Assembly: GCF_000218685.1 (NCBI RefSeq)
Contig: NW_006763293.1
Span: forward strand, 1,172,720-1,236,719
Reading direction: 5' to 3'
Source: Serpula lacrymans var. lacrymans S7.9
Lineage: Eukaryota; Basidiomycota; Agaricomycetes; Boletales; Serpulaceae
Length of the DNA stretch: 64,000 bases
The notes beneath the pieces were generated by a model. It was not told the origin of the DNA and searched no databases. It was given only the letters and a program-made list of their open reading frames with translations. Below are positions 1 through 10,784 of the stretch, piece after piece. The translations under genes and the position numbers were made by a program. Numbering within the stretch: position 1 is the stretch's first letter; each line of letters opens with the position of its first letter.

Positions 1-272
1 TCATCTTAACTTTACATCCTGCGGTTTGGAATAAGCGGAGAGCAGCACTGAAACAGCGAGAGGGACAACTACGTACGGAACTGAATGCCATGGAGTCAGA
101 TGCGAGGGATAGAGAAGATGGTACCCGAGAGGCCAGTTCGAATGATGCAAATAGTAACGAGTTAAGGCAGACAGAAATGCGTGCTCGACTTCTGGAGCAA
201 CATGCACGTCGACCGCGCTGGGTCAAAGAATATGTGCAGCGTGCAAGGAGTGGAGAGTTCTTGGATGACTGA
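1..272 (+). CDS. C-terminal fragment of an unidentified protein
   Basis: An open frame runs from the left edge of the window to a TGA at 270-272, so the 5' part lies outside. The visible part is about 89 residues. It opens with a segment ending HPAVWNKRR, followed by a charged, helical, Glu/Arg-rich stretch and an end of the form WVKEYVQRARSGEFLDD. The W-N-K-R-R pattern recalls protein prenyltransferase alpha-subunit repeats (PTAR1-like), but one partial motif is not enough to name the gene. An internal ATG at 90 is probably not the true start, because the frame is open upstream of it. It converges on the Utp12-domain gene. Confidence 0.45.
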   Translation, partial: ILTLHPAVWNKRRAALKQREGQLRTELNAMESDARDREDGTREASSNDANSNELRQTEMRARLLEQHARRPRWVKEYVQRARSGEFLDD

Positions 273-404
273 GAAAAATCATAACCGATGTAGAACGTAT
301 TGTACTTTTCTTTTGTGGCGAATACATGCATTCGTATGGAATTCAGCGTCTATCTTGTAGAAGAATCGCCAGGCTAAAATAAGCCTGGTGAGCAAAAACG
401 AGCA

Positions 405-1675
405 CTATTCACTATCACCGTCATCCTGTTCATCATCATCAAACTCTTCTGCTTCATCGTCGATAAATCCATTTAACATTGGGCCTTCACCGTCCGAATC
501 CTCTTCATCACTCTCGCCTTCGTCGTCGTCGTCATCATCATCTTCCTGACTCTCTCCGCCAAGTTCAACGTCTTCTATGCTACCTTCATCTTCCCCGCTT
601 TCTACTGCTACTTCTGCATCCATCTGTTCTTCTTCGTTGTCACTCTCACCCTCTACGTATCGTGTTGGTAATCTTGTTGTCCGTGAGCCAGAACTACCCT
701 TGTCTTTGTTAGACGTCAAAATTGCAGGACTTGTTGACGATCGCATCTCGATTTGTGAAAGTACCATGTCAAGCCGTCCATTCAAAGCAAGCAAGCTATC
801 TTGCAGAGCTAGTCGGGAAGTGAGCGTAGCATGAAGACCAGATAGCCGAACGACTAGGTCGGGCAACTGCACAATATTTCTGTTAGAATTTCTTTTGTTA
901 ATCGTGATGGCTCAAAGAAAATCATACCGTCATTAGATACCCGCTGTGAACTACTAAGACCGCTTTGACCCAGGTAATCAGACCCATCCCTCTCTGTGAG
1001 CTGGCTCCCCCACCTCCGCCTTTCATATTAGCCGCTCTCGAGCCTCTCCCTAACCTTTCCACACACACTGACAATAGTGGTACAGCCAATTGCGATGGGA
1101 GTCTTCTTACAGTATTTCGTATCAGGGTTGGGTCAGAATGAGCCAAACAGGTTTCCAGGAGTCGAGAATCTGAAGAATGCAGTGCTTGTATCAAGGTGCG
1201 GGTTAATGAATTTGCGGGGACAAGATTCGGTGTCTCCTGATGTTTTTGTGGTTGGCGCGATACACCTCCTGCATCATCTTCCACGTCGCTGTCCGACTCT
1301 GCTATTCGAGTGGCAGCCTCCGTTCCATTTAATGCGGTTAGCCGCTGTCCTAAGCTAAGCTCAGCCAAGTCTGTATCTAAGTTCCCGTCAACGTCACGAG
1401 CTGCAAGGTCCTCCATGGCTTGGTCCTGCCCAAGTTCTGTGCCCGAATGCACAGCGAGTGATGAAGATTCCGCATAGCGAACATTTCTTTGTGCAGCCTG
1501 TTCAGTTTTTCGAGGTCACTGAGGATATCCAGGAGCGAAAGATCACCATGATACTCACAATCGCCGAAGGTTCATCTTCTACAACTACCTCGCCAAGATC
1601 TGTGCGAGGAGTATTCACTTTTTTGCGGGAAGCTTTTGTCCGCGCTTTTTTTGCTGGCGCTGGTGAAGATGCCAT
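405..1675 (-). CDS. Utp12-domain SSU-processome protein (UTP5/WDR43-like, no WD40 part)
   Basis: Three exons (1675-1559, 1497-928, 866-405) give 382 residues. Introns are GTGAGT..CAG and GTATGA..CAG, both phase 0. The N-terminus is Lys/Arg-rich with AKKARTKASRKK, like a nuclear or nucleolar signal. Residues about 85-230 are an alpha-helical Utp12 domain, containing LTRTLIQALHSSDSRLLETC and, across the second intron, a segment ending LNGRLDMVLSQIEMR. The C-terminus is a long Asp/Glu-rich acidic tail. In UTP5/WDR43 the Utp12 domain follows a WD40 propeller in the t-UTP complex of 90S pre-ribosomes. No propeller is encoded here: only about 350 bases separate this ATG from the divergent PHO85 gene. 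It could be a short UTP5 relative or a lineage-specific Utp12-only protein. Domain sure, orthology less so. Confidence 0.75.
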
Positions 1676-2022
1676 TTTACCGCTGTGTGAATTACAATAT
1701 CAGATTAAACTGGAGAGCTTTAATACACAGTGAAAGTAATACCTTACCCACTCCCTTGGTCTTTGGCGTGTTTCTGGAGGAAAATTACTTTGGCAGGTCG
1801 CGTGCACTGAATTCCCACGGCTCTTGATAAGGTAATCTGGATTTCAACCAAAGTTCAGATCCGGCTGCACTGGTCTTGAAGTTGCGCTGTAAAATTGCGT
1901 CTCGCTGTATTACTACCTGGTAAAAACCCCTCGAATCTTGTACTACAAACTCGCTACGCCCTCTTACGACCATTAGACGCCTTTGAGACCTGGAAGTCCG
2001 AGAATATTTTGACTAGACAGAC
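1676..2022. other. Divergent promoter region, Utp12-domain gene / PHO85
   Basis: A 347-base spacer lies between two divergently transcribed genes. It holds only a 62-codon minus-strand ORF with no recognisable similarity and no clear TATA box. It probably serves as a shared promoter. Confidence 0.5.
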
Positions 2023-3577
2023 ATGAATTATATTCAGGTGAGCGGTCTACCTTACTAAACTACTGCCTCAATCATAATCTCTCACTGCTACTAGTTAGAG
2101 AAGTTAGGTATGAATGTGACTATGTGCTATTAAGTTTTCATTGTTGATGGTGACGCATTTTCTGTCAAGGCGAGGGTACTTATGCCACGGTGTACAAGGC
2201 ATGTAATACCATACACTCGAATCAGTTTATGCCCTGACAATATATCTTTTGCAGGGGCGCTCACGGACAACGAACGAGATTGTCGCTTTGAAAGAGATCC
2301 ATCTCGATGCTGAAGAGGGCACCCCATCAACTGCGATCCGTGAGATCTCACTCATGAAAGAGCTGAAGCATGTCAACATCGTTCGCCTTCACGATGTTAT
2401 CCACACTGAGACAAAATTGGTGCTCATTTTCGAGTATTGTGATCAAGATTTAAAAAAATATATGGATCAACATGGCGATAGGGGCGCACTGGATCCCATG
2501 ACTGTACGCAGCTTCATGTACCAGCTTCTCAAAGGCACCTCGTTCTGTCACGAGAATCGGGTCTTACATCGTGACCTGAAGCCACAGAACTTACTCATCA
2601 ATAGAAAGGGTGAGCTGAAGTTGGGTGATTTTGGTCTTGCCCGGGCCTTCGGAGTACCTGTCAACACTTTCTCAAACGAGGTTTGCACTTCTATACTTGT
2701 TATCATCCTAATTTTCTGACCTGTCTACAATAGGTGGTCACCCTATGGTATCGCGCTCCCGATGTCCTCTTGGGTTCTCGGACGTACAACACCTCGATTG
2801 ATGTTTGGTCCTGCGGTTGCATTTTTGCAGAGATGATTTCGGGTGTTCCCCTTTTCAGAGGTCGCGATAATCAAGACCAGCTTCTGCATATCATGCGAAT
2901 TGTTGGTACACCAGAAGATAGGGTTTTGAGGAAAATAGCAACCGAATCAGTACGTCAATCATCCTATACTGAACACGTATAAATGACTCATTCACCGTCA
3001 AGCCTGAAATCACGCTGAAACAGTATCCAAGATACCCCAAAACTCCTTTCCAACAAGTCCTTCCGAAGGCATCCGCGCAAGGCAAGTATTTCCGATATTC
3101 ATTGTATGATTTTTATCGAACCTGTACATAGCCATCGACCTTTTGGAGCGCCTTCTTCAATTTGATCCTAGCAAACGTATGACTGCTACTGAAGCACTCT
3201 CGCACCCGTATTTCACTGGCACCACTAATCCATCTTATGGTCTGACACCACCCCCTGGATCCATGCCTCCCCCGCCCTATAATTTCCCTCATCCACATGC
3301 ACACCAGCAGCCGTCTCAACCGCAACCACAACAGCAACAGCAACAGCAAGCTCAGCAGGTACCCCAATCGCAAGCATATACGCACGCACAGTCAGGCATC
3401 TACGCCCAGCAGGATGCAGCGCGACTTGCTCAGGCACAGGCTATGGCGCAGGCCCAAGCTGCTCAGGCCCAGGCTCATGCGCACGCGCACGCGCAAGCAC
3501 AGGCTCAAGCACAGGCGCAAGCGGCTGGCTATGGGGGTGTCCAGTATGCGCCCCCGCAATATGCACATGGCCGATGA
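2023..3577 (+). CDS. PHO85: Cyclin-dependent protein kinase, PHO85/CDK5 type
   Basis: Seven exons (2023-2037, 2095-2107, 2170-2198, 2255-2680, 2734-2949, 3003-3081, 3132-3577) encode 407 residues. The kinase domain begins almost at the N-terminus with [14 protein letters not shown] (ATP loop), then VALKE (catalytic Lys), a STAIRE-type cyclin helix ([20 protein letters not shown], as in Pho85), [11 protein letters not shown] and [11 protein letters not shown]. These kinases pair with several cyclins and act in phosphate, glycogen and cell-cycle control. The tail of about 100 residues after the kinase is Pro/Gln-rich, then Ala/Gln/His repeats; yeast Pho85 (305 residues) lacks it. Two introns need GC donors: AAG|GCATGT at 2199 and AAG|GCAAGT at 3082. 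Using GT there breaks the reading frame inside conserved kinase sequence. Exon 2 is only 13 bases. Confidence 0.93.
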
Positions 3578-4205
3578 TATCTCTTGGTCCTTCGCATCCC
3601 TATCGTTTATTCAAATCCCTTGTATTCTTGCGACTCTTCGTTTTGTTATACTCAACGCGCAGCAAAAGCCTTGTACAGCAAGGCGAATGTATAAAGCAGG
3701 ACATACAATGTGCTCCGTTTGTCTCTCGTCCTCATTTCCATGTTTGTTTTTCTCCTCTACAACAGATGTGATATACGTCGACCATGTCCTTTATCTCGTT
3801 TTGGAATGTTTGTTCTGTACTTTACCATTCAGCTGTATGTTTGAAGAGCGCGATATTGGGTGTCTTGTTCAGTCATAGGCTACATAGCTCTGAATCTAGA
3901 TCTCTTGCATATGCGTTTAATGCATATGTTCCCTTTTCCCAGCGCCATTCCAGTACAGGATCATATTTTGGTGTGAGCCAGGATGCCGCAAAGTATTGTT
4001 TGTGTCTTTATTGCCCTTGCTGGAGGTGAAAGACTGAGAAAGAGCCATTGACGAAATAAAGCTGCACGCGCACGTGTTGTGCTGTGCGCTTTTGTGTCCA
4101 GTTTAGTTACTGGTACTTCTCTCCCAAAACTCGAGTGGCTCTGCTTTACAAAACCACAGGTTCTATTGTTCTAAGACTTATTCATCTATCGAAGTAACTA
4201 CTCTT
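3578..4205. other. 3' region of PHO85 and upstream region of the PKA regulatory subunit
   Basis: About 630 bases without a supported gene. Short ORFs here lack similarity and splice context. It should contain the PHO85 3' UTR and the promoter of the next gene. A CACGTG E-box lies at 4071-4076. Confidence 0.5.
4071..4076. promoter_or_regulatory. CACGTG E-box upstream of the PKA regulatory subunit gene
   Basis: A palindromic CACGTG sits 130 bases before the PKA-R start codon, inside a purine/pyrimidine-alternating tract. The hexamer is the core site of bHLH factors such as Pho4 and Cbf1 in yeasts. Function here is inferred only from position. Confidence 0.3.
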
Positions 4206-5795
4206 ATGTCGACTTTTGACTCGCTGGTCGCGGACCTCACCCGCGACATCCAACGTGCTCAGCCCAAGGACGCTCTCCAGTTCTGTGCGAATTGGTTTCA
4301 TTCGCGGCTCGAGGAACAGCGGACGCGTACACGCGATGTTCTCGCTCAGCGTGGACACTCCTTCTCCCGAGATTTCCCAACAGAAATATATCTTGATACG
4401 CCTCTCAGCTCAGGAGGATCTGTTCCTCGTACAGTATCACCATTCTCGCAGGCTGCCCCGCAAAGTCGTTCTTCATCTATGCACAATTCCATATCGCAGA
4501 GCCCTTTTGGTACCTTGAATGTTCCAGGAAATGCCTTACTTTCTCTAGATACCAATGGTTCAAGCAATGGATTACCGCATCCCACATTCAGCCTCGATGG
4601 CAGAGAGCTTCCTCCCACTTCCCCCCTTACGACTGATCCCAACCATCCCAACTCATTTTCGAGATATGATAACTCGACCCCGACAATCTCATCTTCACTT
4701 TCATTGAATCCAGGCGACTATTTGCACCCACCGACATCAATGATTTTTGCACGGCGCACCTCCGTCAGTGCTGAACCCATTGAAGTCGATAGCGGACATG
4801 ACGACCCGTTGCCAGTCTATCCCAAAACAGCAGACCAGCTGCGCCGCATCAAAGCATCCATCGCTAACAACTTTATCTTTCGAGACCTTGACGAGGAGCA
4901 AGAGACAGGTGTACTGAATGCGATGCAGGAGCGACACGTTAGCAAAGATGAAGTCGTCATCCGGCAGGGAGATGTGGGGGAGTATTTCTATGTAGTAGAA
5001 TCTGGTCTATTTCACTGCTACATCCACCCTGATCCTCTGCCTCCTACGCGGGTCACCGATACGCGCTTGTCCAACTCTGCCTCTGATAAATTCATTCAAC
5101 CAGGGTATCACGCTGAATTTGGGAAGAAGGTCGCAGAATGCAAAACTGGGAACTCGTTTGGTGAACTCGCGTTGATGTACGGCCATCCTCGAGCTGCCAC
5201 TGTATTGGCTATAGAACCCTCGACTGTTTGGTCGCTGGATCGTATGACATTCCGCACGATCATCCTTAAAGCGGCTCACAGGAGACGGACGATGTACGAG
5301 CACTTCCTGTCGACAGTTACCCTGCTTTCTTCCCTTCAGCCCGAGGAGCGTAGTAAAGTTGCTGATGCCCTTGTGAGCAAGGTGTACCTTGATGGAGATG
5401 CTGTGGTCCGTCAAGGAGAAATGGGTGATACGTTCTTCTTTGTTGAGGAAGGAGAAGCTGTCGTAACCAAGACACAACATGTAGATGATGGGGAGCTCAG
5501 GGAGATTACAGTTGGAAGACTCAAGAAAGGGGATTACTTTGGAGGTGAGTTGTCAGGCCCAACGTCTGACTGTTGCTGATCGCCCCATTTTCTAGAACTA
5601 TCTTTACTTCGACTGGCACCTCGAGCTGCCACTGTGAGCGCTGTACATAGGGCAGATCTGTCGAGGCCCAAGCTAAAAGTGGCTGCACTTGATGCGCCGG
5701 CATTTACACGGCTGCTTGGGCCGTTGCGGGAAATAATGGAGAGGAATGCTGGCGAAAGCTATGGGTTGAATACGCGATCTAGTATGAGTCGCTGA
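4206..5795 (+). CDS. PKAR: cAMP-dependent protein kinase regulatory subunit
   Basis: Two exons (4206-5544, 5596-5795; intron GTGAGT..TAG) encode 512 residues. The N-terminal 40 residues fit the dimerisation/docking helices. A long Ser/Pro-rich linker follows, then the inhibitor site ARRTSVSAEP near residue 180, an RRxS type that the catalytic subunit can phosphorylate. Two cyclic-nucleotide-binding domains follow, with phosphate-binding cassettes FGELALMYGHPRAATV and, rebuilt across the intron, FGGELSLLRLAPRAATV. The protein holds the PKA catalytic subunit inactive until cAMP binds, so it is the BCY1 equivalent. It lies downstream of PHO85 in the same orientation. Confidence 0.96.
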
Positions 5796-6260
5796 ATGTT
5801 TTCTTTGTTACAGCCTGGCGTGTTATGTTTTCGTCGATAATTGTTTTTGCTGTATTTCTTGGGTGTTTTAGCACGTGTAATGCACGCGATTATCTTATCT
5901 CGCGGACAATAGACTTGACAATGATACCCGGTCGTCCGCTCCACAGCTAAGGCCATTTTAAGTCGCGATGCCAACAAACGAACTATTTTCCTCACAATTC
6001 CTGTGATTTTCAGTGCTTTATTCGGTGGAGTGGGAAGTCAACTGGGCTTTGTTGCTTTGCACACTCCTTTATTTAAGCCTCCTTTCCCTCCTTTACTTCC
6101 ACCCCGTCCGTTTCGAATTCTGACCACCCGTTCATCCTCGACAAATCTGAGGCTGGCTCGGAATTACTGACCATACTGATTCAAAATCTTTATTCGTGTC
6201 TTGAACACAGATCAACTCCCTACATTCTTTACCCGTAACGTATCACCAACGATTTCAGAC
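5796..6260. other. Intergenic region upstream of the membrane-protein gene
   Basis: About 465 bases without a supported gene. A CT-rich tract near 6050-6110 precedes the start, a composition common in fungal promoters. No other structure seen. Confidence 0.4.
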
Positions 6261-7719
6261 ATGGATGCTCGCAACCTGGATGGTTTGCATCTTAACGATA
6301 TCGTTCAGAGGCAGGGCCTCGGCGGTGGTATGTCTTATCTGTGACAATCAATGGTCTTCACTCATTGGCAACCCCTTGACTACAGTAATAGGTGGACTTC
6401 TGTATGTTGAACCCTGGTTGGATGTCGCGCGTTCACACTGAATTGCTATTTTCACAGCGGCGGAGGAACAACCTCGACGCAGAACTCAGCGTCGGCCTCT
6501 GTGAGCGCAACAACCGCTCCACAGAATGATGGAGGCCTGCTTGGTCTTGGTGGCCTAACTAATGGTCTTACAAGTGTCATCGATGGTGTCACGTCCATTC
6601 TGCCACTCCCGTCCGAATCTTCCACTTCTCTTCAATCAGCAACAAATCCCCTAACCGCTTCATCTTCATCTTCTAGCTCGACCGGCTCGACTACTTCAAC
6701 AAAGCCTTCTTCGTCGTCCACCACTACTCAGTGAGTTGCGGTCTCAAAATTATCCAGCACATCTTTCGCAGAAATTCGTGAATGCTAATTCATTTTTGTC
6801 AGGTCGAAAACAAGCACCTCTTCTACGCCCACCTCCACCTCCACCTCCACACCTACCTCGACTTCTACCCCACCACCCTCTGTTACTCCTACGTCCACCC
6901 CCGTCACAGTTACTTCCTCTAGCGGTAACTCGGTTGTCTACATCACCACAGAGCTTGCGCAGGTTTCTGCCACTCCCAGTTATACACCTACCCCTGGCTT
7001 TCTACAGAACAAGCCTCTCGAGGGTGGTGTTTTCGCGGCTGTCGGTATCGTCGTCATGATTATTATCTTTATCATTGTGACCATGGCATGCCGAAGACGC
7101 CGCCGCAGTCGCCTTGACCGTGAGATCGCAGATGCTGTCTCGTTCGATCCGACAGTTGCGGAGCACTACGTTGATGAGGAGAGGCGTCTTGATTCAATCG
7201 AAAAATATAGATTGAGCGGGAGCTCTTCGGGACACGGCCATGGCTTCGATTATGGCGGCGGATACACCCAACCAACATATGCACAGCCTCCTTCCCAGGG
7301 CTATTACGGCCAGGGATATGGGCAACAGCAGCCCACCACCTACGCGCCACGTGCGCCTTCACCCCCTCAGGGTGCTGGATACAACAATTACAACAATAAT
7401 CAGACCAGTCTGGTGCGCAACCCTTCTGACCGTAAGCCTGTCCCGCCGCTCTTGCCAGAGCCTGTCTATGACCCATCGCACTCCCAACTGCCGCACTTTG
7501 GCAATCCTGGTGGAGGAGCACCGTTCGCCCCTTATCAAGGTAGATCTGTGAGCCCTAATGGCACAGTTTCTGTTGATCTACCACGGGAACACGCATTGCC
7601 TCCTGGATTGACTGATATCTACGGAGATGCCCCGCCTGGCGTGCTCAAGGTAAGCTAATAATTCCTCTCTCAGAAAGATTCTAATTTTAACCGTTTCCAT
7701 ACAGGTTGCCAATGAGTAA
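6261..7719 (+). CDS. Ser/Thr-rich single-pass membrane protein, possible wall-stress sensor
   Basis: Five exons (6261-6327, 6386-6401, 6458-6730, 6803-7649, 7705-7719) encode 405 residues. Layout: a short N-terminus, a Gly/Leu-rich patch (GGLLGGG), a long Ser/Thr/Pro-rich stretch likely to be O-glycosylated, one membrane helix near residue 205 (GIVVMIIIFIIVTMA), then a stop-transfer RRRRR cluster and a cytoplasmic tail rich in Gly, Tyr, Pro and Gln. This matches the architecture of Mid2/Wsc-type sensors and of other fungal mucin-like proteins. No classical signal peptide is visible, so the N-out orientation is inferred from the Arg cluster. Exon 2 is only 16 bases. No sequence family recognised beyond the architecture. 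Confidence 0.72.
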
Positions 7720-8121
7720 ACGCCAGTATCTCTTTCGTATACCCGTTACCATTCTGTTTCATCCTCTGTATTGGAGGATGCTGTTTTCAATTCTTGTTAA
7801 AAGTGGACACTCTTTTATACAATTTAGTTAATTGCTCGTCTTTTTCCACGAGCTGTTGTCGTCGAAACGCTTTACACCGTACAAAACACCGTACACCTTT
7901 TTGCCTCGTTTTGCAGCGCATTACAAAGGCTTGTTTATGGGCAGGGTTGTTGTCTGAGACAGACCCTTAGTCTAGACTGTTGTTCGCAATTTTAAAAGAA
8001 TCATACGTGTATCAGTAGCTTCACCGATGAGCGATGTGATGGCTTCAGAATTAAACATTTTTAAAACTCGATATATCATAAATGATATTCTCGTAAATTG
8101 ACACTGCTCTCGCCGTAAGCC
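7720..8121. other. Convergent intergenic region
   Basis: About 400 bases between two 3' ends, AT-rich near 8040-8100. No gene or repeat seen. Confidence 0.4.
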
Positions 8122-10638
8122 TCAACCCACGTAGGACTTCGTCTCCTCCATACTGCCGTCGCGCTCTTTGTCTGGCTTTTCTTTACGCGTCACTCGATGC
8201 TCGCGCCGTTCGAGATACCATACAAGCCAGGTTACGCCAAGGGTTGCGACACACGTACAAATCATTGCAATCATGCCTTTGCGGAAACGCGGTGCATCTG
8301 TCGCAGGATAGAAAAGCAACGGCCACCACGCGTTCACAGCGTTGTTCCACATACTGTGAGAAATGTACATAGTTAGTACGAGGGCTGTGGGTGGGGGGAG
8401 TTGTCAAAACGTCAGGACTGACTTCATGGATGCCAATACAATAGCGCGTTCCTGGTGGTCATCTGCACATATCTGATTGGCCCAACTGTGAAAGCTCGTA
8501 CTCAGCGGGACATTGTTTCAAGGATTGCGAATGCTTACGCAAAAGTGGTTGCTTGCCCTGAGTAAGCCGCTCCTGCGAAATCTTGAGATCGATGTCAGCA
8601 ACTCTGGTGTCCTTAATTTGGGATTTGACTGCGACAACGCACAGTAGGCAAAGAACTTTAGTCCTATAGGACTGCTCCACACAAGGATGCATATTGCAGC
8701 TACTGTGCAGGAGAAACACATCCAGACGAGGACGGGCCATCTTGCGCGCGTATAATCAGTCCATGTTGCGCAGACCAGTGTTGATACAATCCCAAAAGCA
8801 GTGACACCAGATGGATAATAGTCTAGGACATCGCCGTATCGGAGAGTGCGAGTAAGGCCATAGTGGTAAGGCACTGACTGATATGAAAAATGCCTATAAA
8901 CTCACCAACTTGTTCTACAGTGTAGCCACCAATAGCTGAGAGCCATTGGCCCATCAGATTGTTTGAACCAAAACTTTCTACTTCACCGGATATTGCGAAC
9001 TGGTGAAAGGCATCGGTTTGGGATTAAAATACGACCGTGGGGAAGAAACCCACGAGTAAGCTACATGCGTACCACCGCCACTTCCCAAGAACCCTTTTAA
9101 ACAGATCCCAAGAGAGCTTGTGCTGTGCCGTGTCTGATTCCAGTCGCTTATATGCAAGTTCTCGTTCCTGAACGCGCGAAGTCAAGCGTGTCCATCGAAC
9201 AGAGATGATGATGTCAGTTCATGAAAGACATGGGTATGTAGCCAGAGAAACCAACCTCCTGTGTCAAGTAGAACGCCCGTGTAGAATTTGGCACGTCTGG
9301 GAATACGAGGAAACCATAAATGGCGATGGGCAGCGTGATAACGCCGTCAATTATAAACCTGAGAAGTGTTTAATTTGTTTACATATGGCCATCTTCGGAT
9401 TGTACGATCGTGTCGCATTCATAAATACTTACAGCCATCGCCATCCGCTTTTATGTGCAACTCCCCCTAGATTTCTTGGGAAGATCCAAGTTCCAAGATA
9501 AGTACTATTTCAGATGAGCTAATAGAGCCTTACTGATAAACTGCAGCTTGAAGTAAGCCAGAAAAGCTACAGTCATTAATTCAAAGAGATGCCTCTTAAG
9601 CGAGAACAAGGAGAAAGAACGGGATTTCCTTACAGTGTGCCGGCCAGCCCAGAGCTCGTAAATATTCCGGAGCGTTTACCAAGTTCTCCAGGTTTATACC
9701 ACCTGTCCTATCAGTTTTAAAAGAAACTATTTGAAAAACAAAGACGGCGACTCACGAGCCTAAAATATAATGCGTCCCTACAAACGTTGACGCCTCTGCC
9801 ATGCCTTGAAAAAATCTGATAGCATATATCTACAGGAGTTGCGTACTGAGAACGTGGTTCTCTGGAGGGAAGAATAGTCGGCTAACCTGCTCTACGTTAT
9901 GGACAGCGCTAGTGCTGATCACATTTTGTTTCATATGAGTGAAAGGAGGTATGAAAGGGGAAATCGGCACTACCAAAAAGTGAGCACACCCCAAACTATC
10001 TGCATCAGAGGAAACCATATCCTTGGCGATACAACCTGCAGCATTAGATTATCTATGAAGATTTGAGTTCGATGAAACATGGCTTCCTCCGTGTGCCTTA
10101 CTTGGTATCATCCCGACGATATATCCACAGGTAAAAACGGTATTTATTTTCTAATCGAACTTAGTCCTTTCTATTATATATACGGCTCTTTATAAAGACT
10201 CACATTGAAGTCATTTCCTTGCATGTTGAGTTCTTGCTTCATCCCTGAGACGTAGGCATTGTTGACGTTCGCTCTATCCAAGTCTTTCAAAGGGATGTTA
10301 GCTACAAGTCTCAGCACACGACACAAATGTAGACAATTCTCAAATCCATCTTTCTCTCCAAATCTATCTTGCGAGAATTGGTCTCGCATAAAAATTACAC
10401 AAGCTAGGGGTGTGAAGAAAGCTGATCGATAACACAAAACTCACAATTGACGAAATACTATGGTGCATGTGGAGCTGGTTGAGTCCAGGTATGTTACTAA
10501 CAGACATCCTAGCGTATTACGCACCATAAGGCAGCAATACGATAGTATAAACCAATCAATCTTGAGCAAGAGCCTCCGCTCCACCTTCGAAGAAGGAATA
10601 TCGCCCCAAACGAATCTCCTGATGCTTTGGAGTTGCAT
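8122..10638 (-). CDS. MFS transporter, anion:cation symporter family (Dal5/Tna1/Fen2-like)
   Basis: A minus-strand gene with many exons. The first three are 10638-10525, 10457-10445 and 10283-10204. Joined, they read through the first membrane helix as KIDWFILSYCCLMYFVNYLD and then RANVNNAYVSGMKQ, the typical start of the fungal allantoate/nicotinate/pantothenate/vitamin H permeases. The next exon carries TCGYIVGMIP. The last exon has MWNNAVNAWWPLLFYPATDA, also typical, and a charged cytoplasmic tail. Such proteins import small organic anions such as vitamins across the plasma membrane with protons; the substrate cannot be told from sequence. Exon 2 is a 13-base microexon, and without it the gene looks broken. 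The start is the ATG just after an in-frame stop. Confidence 0.85.
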
Positions 10639-10774
10639 CTATTTATCTGCAGCGGGACAACCAGAACCCGGTGACCCTTGTGCACAACGTCAAACGTTGT
10701 TCCACTATGCAATGAAGGAGGAAAGGCGGATAACATTAAGCTGAGCAAGCTCTTTCAAACAGAGCTAGCCGGTA

Positions 10775-10784
10775 GTGACGTCAC
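10775..10784. promoter_or_regulatory. CRE-like palindrome GTGACGTCAC
   Basis: A perfect ten-base palindrome with a TGACGTCA core lies about 140 bases upstream of the MFS transporter start. ATF/CREB-type bZIP factors bind this core. The role is inferred only from position. Confidence 0.3.

Noticed and set aside
479..834. Plus-strand His/Leu- and Ser-rich ORFs near the left edge
   Set aside because: Antisense shadows of the Asp/Glu-rich tail of the Utp12-domain protein.
1785..1973. 62-codon minus-strand ORF between the Utp12-domain gene and PHO85
   Set aside because: No similarity and located in a divergent promoter; its frame does not connect to the downstream gene.
3437..3540. Possible microsatellite element of GCxCAG units
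   Set aside because: It is the coding sequence of the PHO85 Ala/Gln/His tail, not a separate repeat element.
10174..10748. The MFS gene as a pseudogene, because single ORFs are short and shift frame
   Set aside because: With the 13-base microexon and normal introns, the conserved protein reads without a break.
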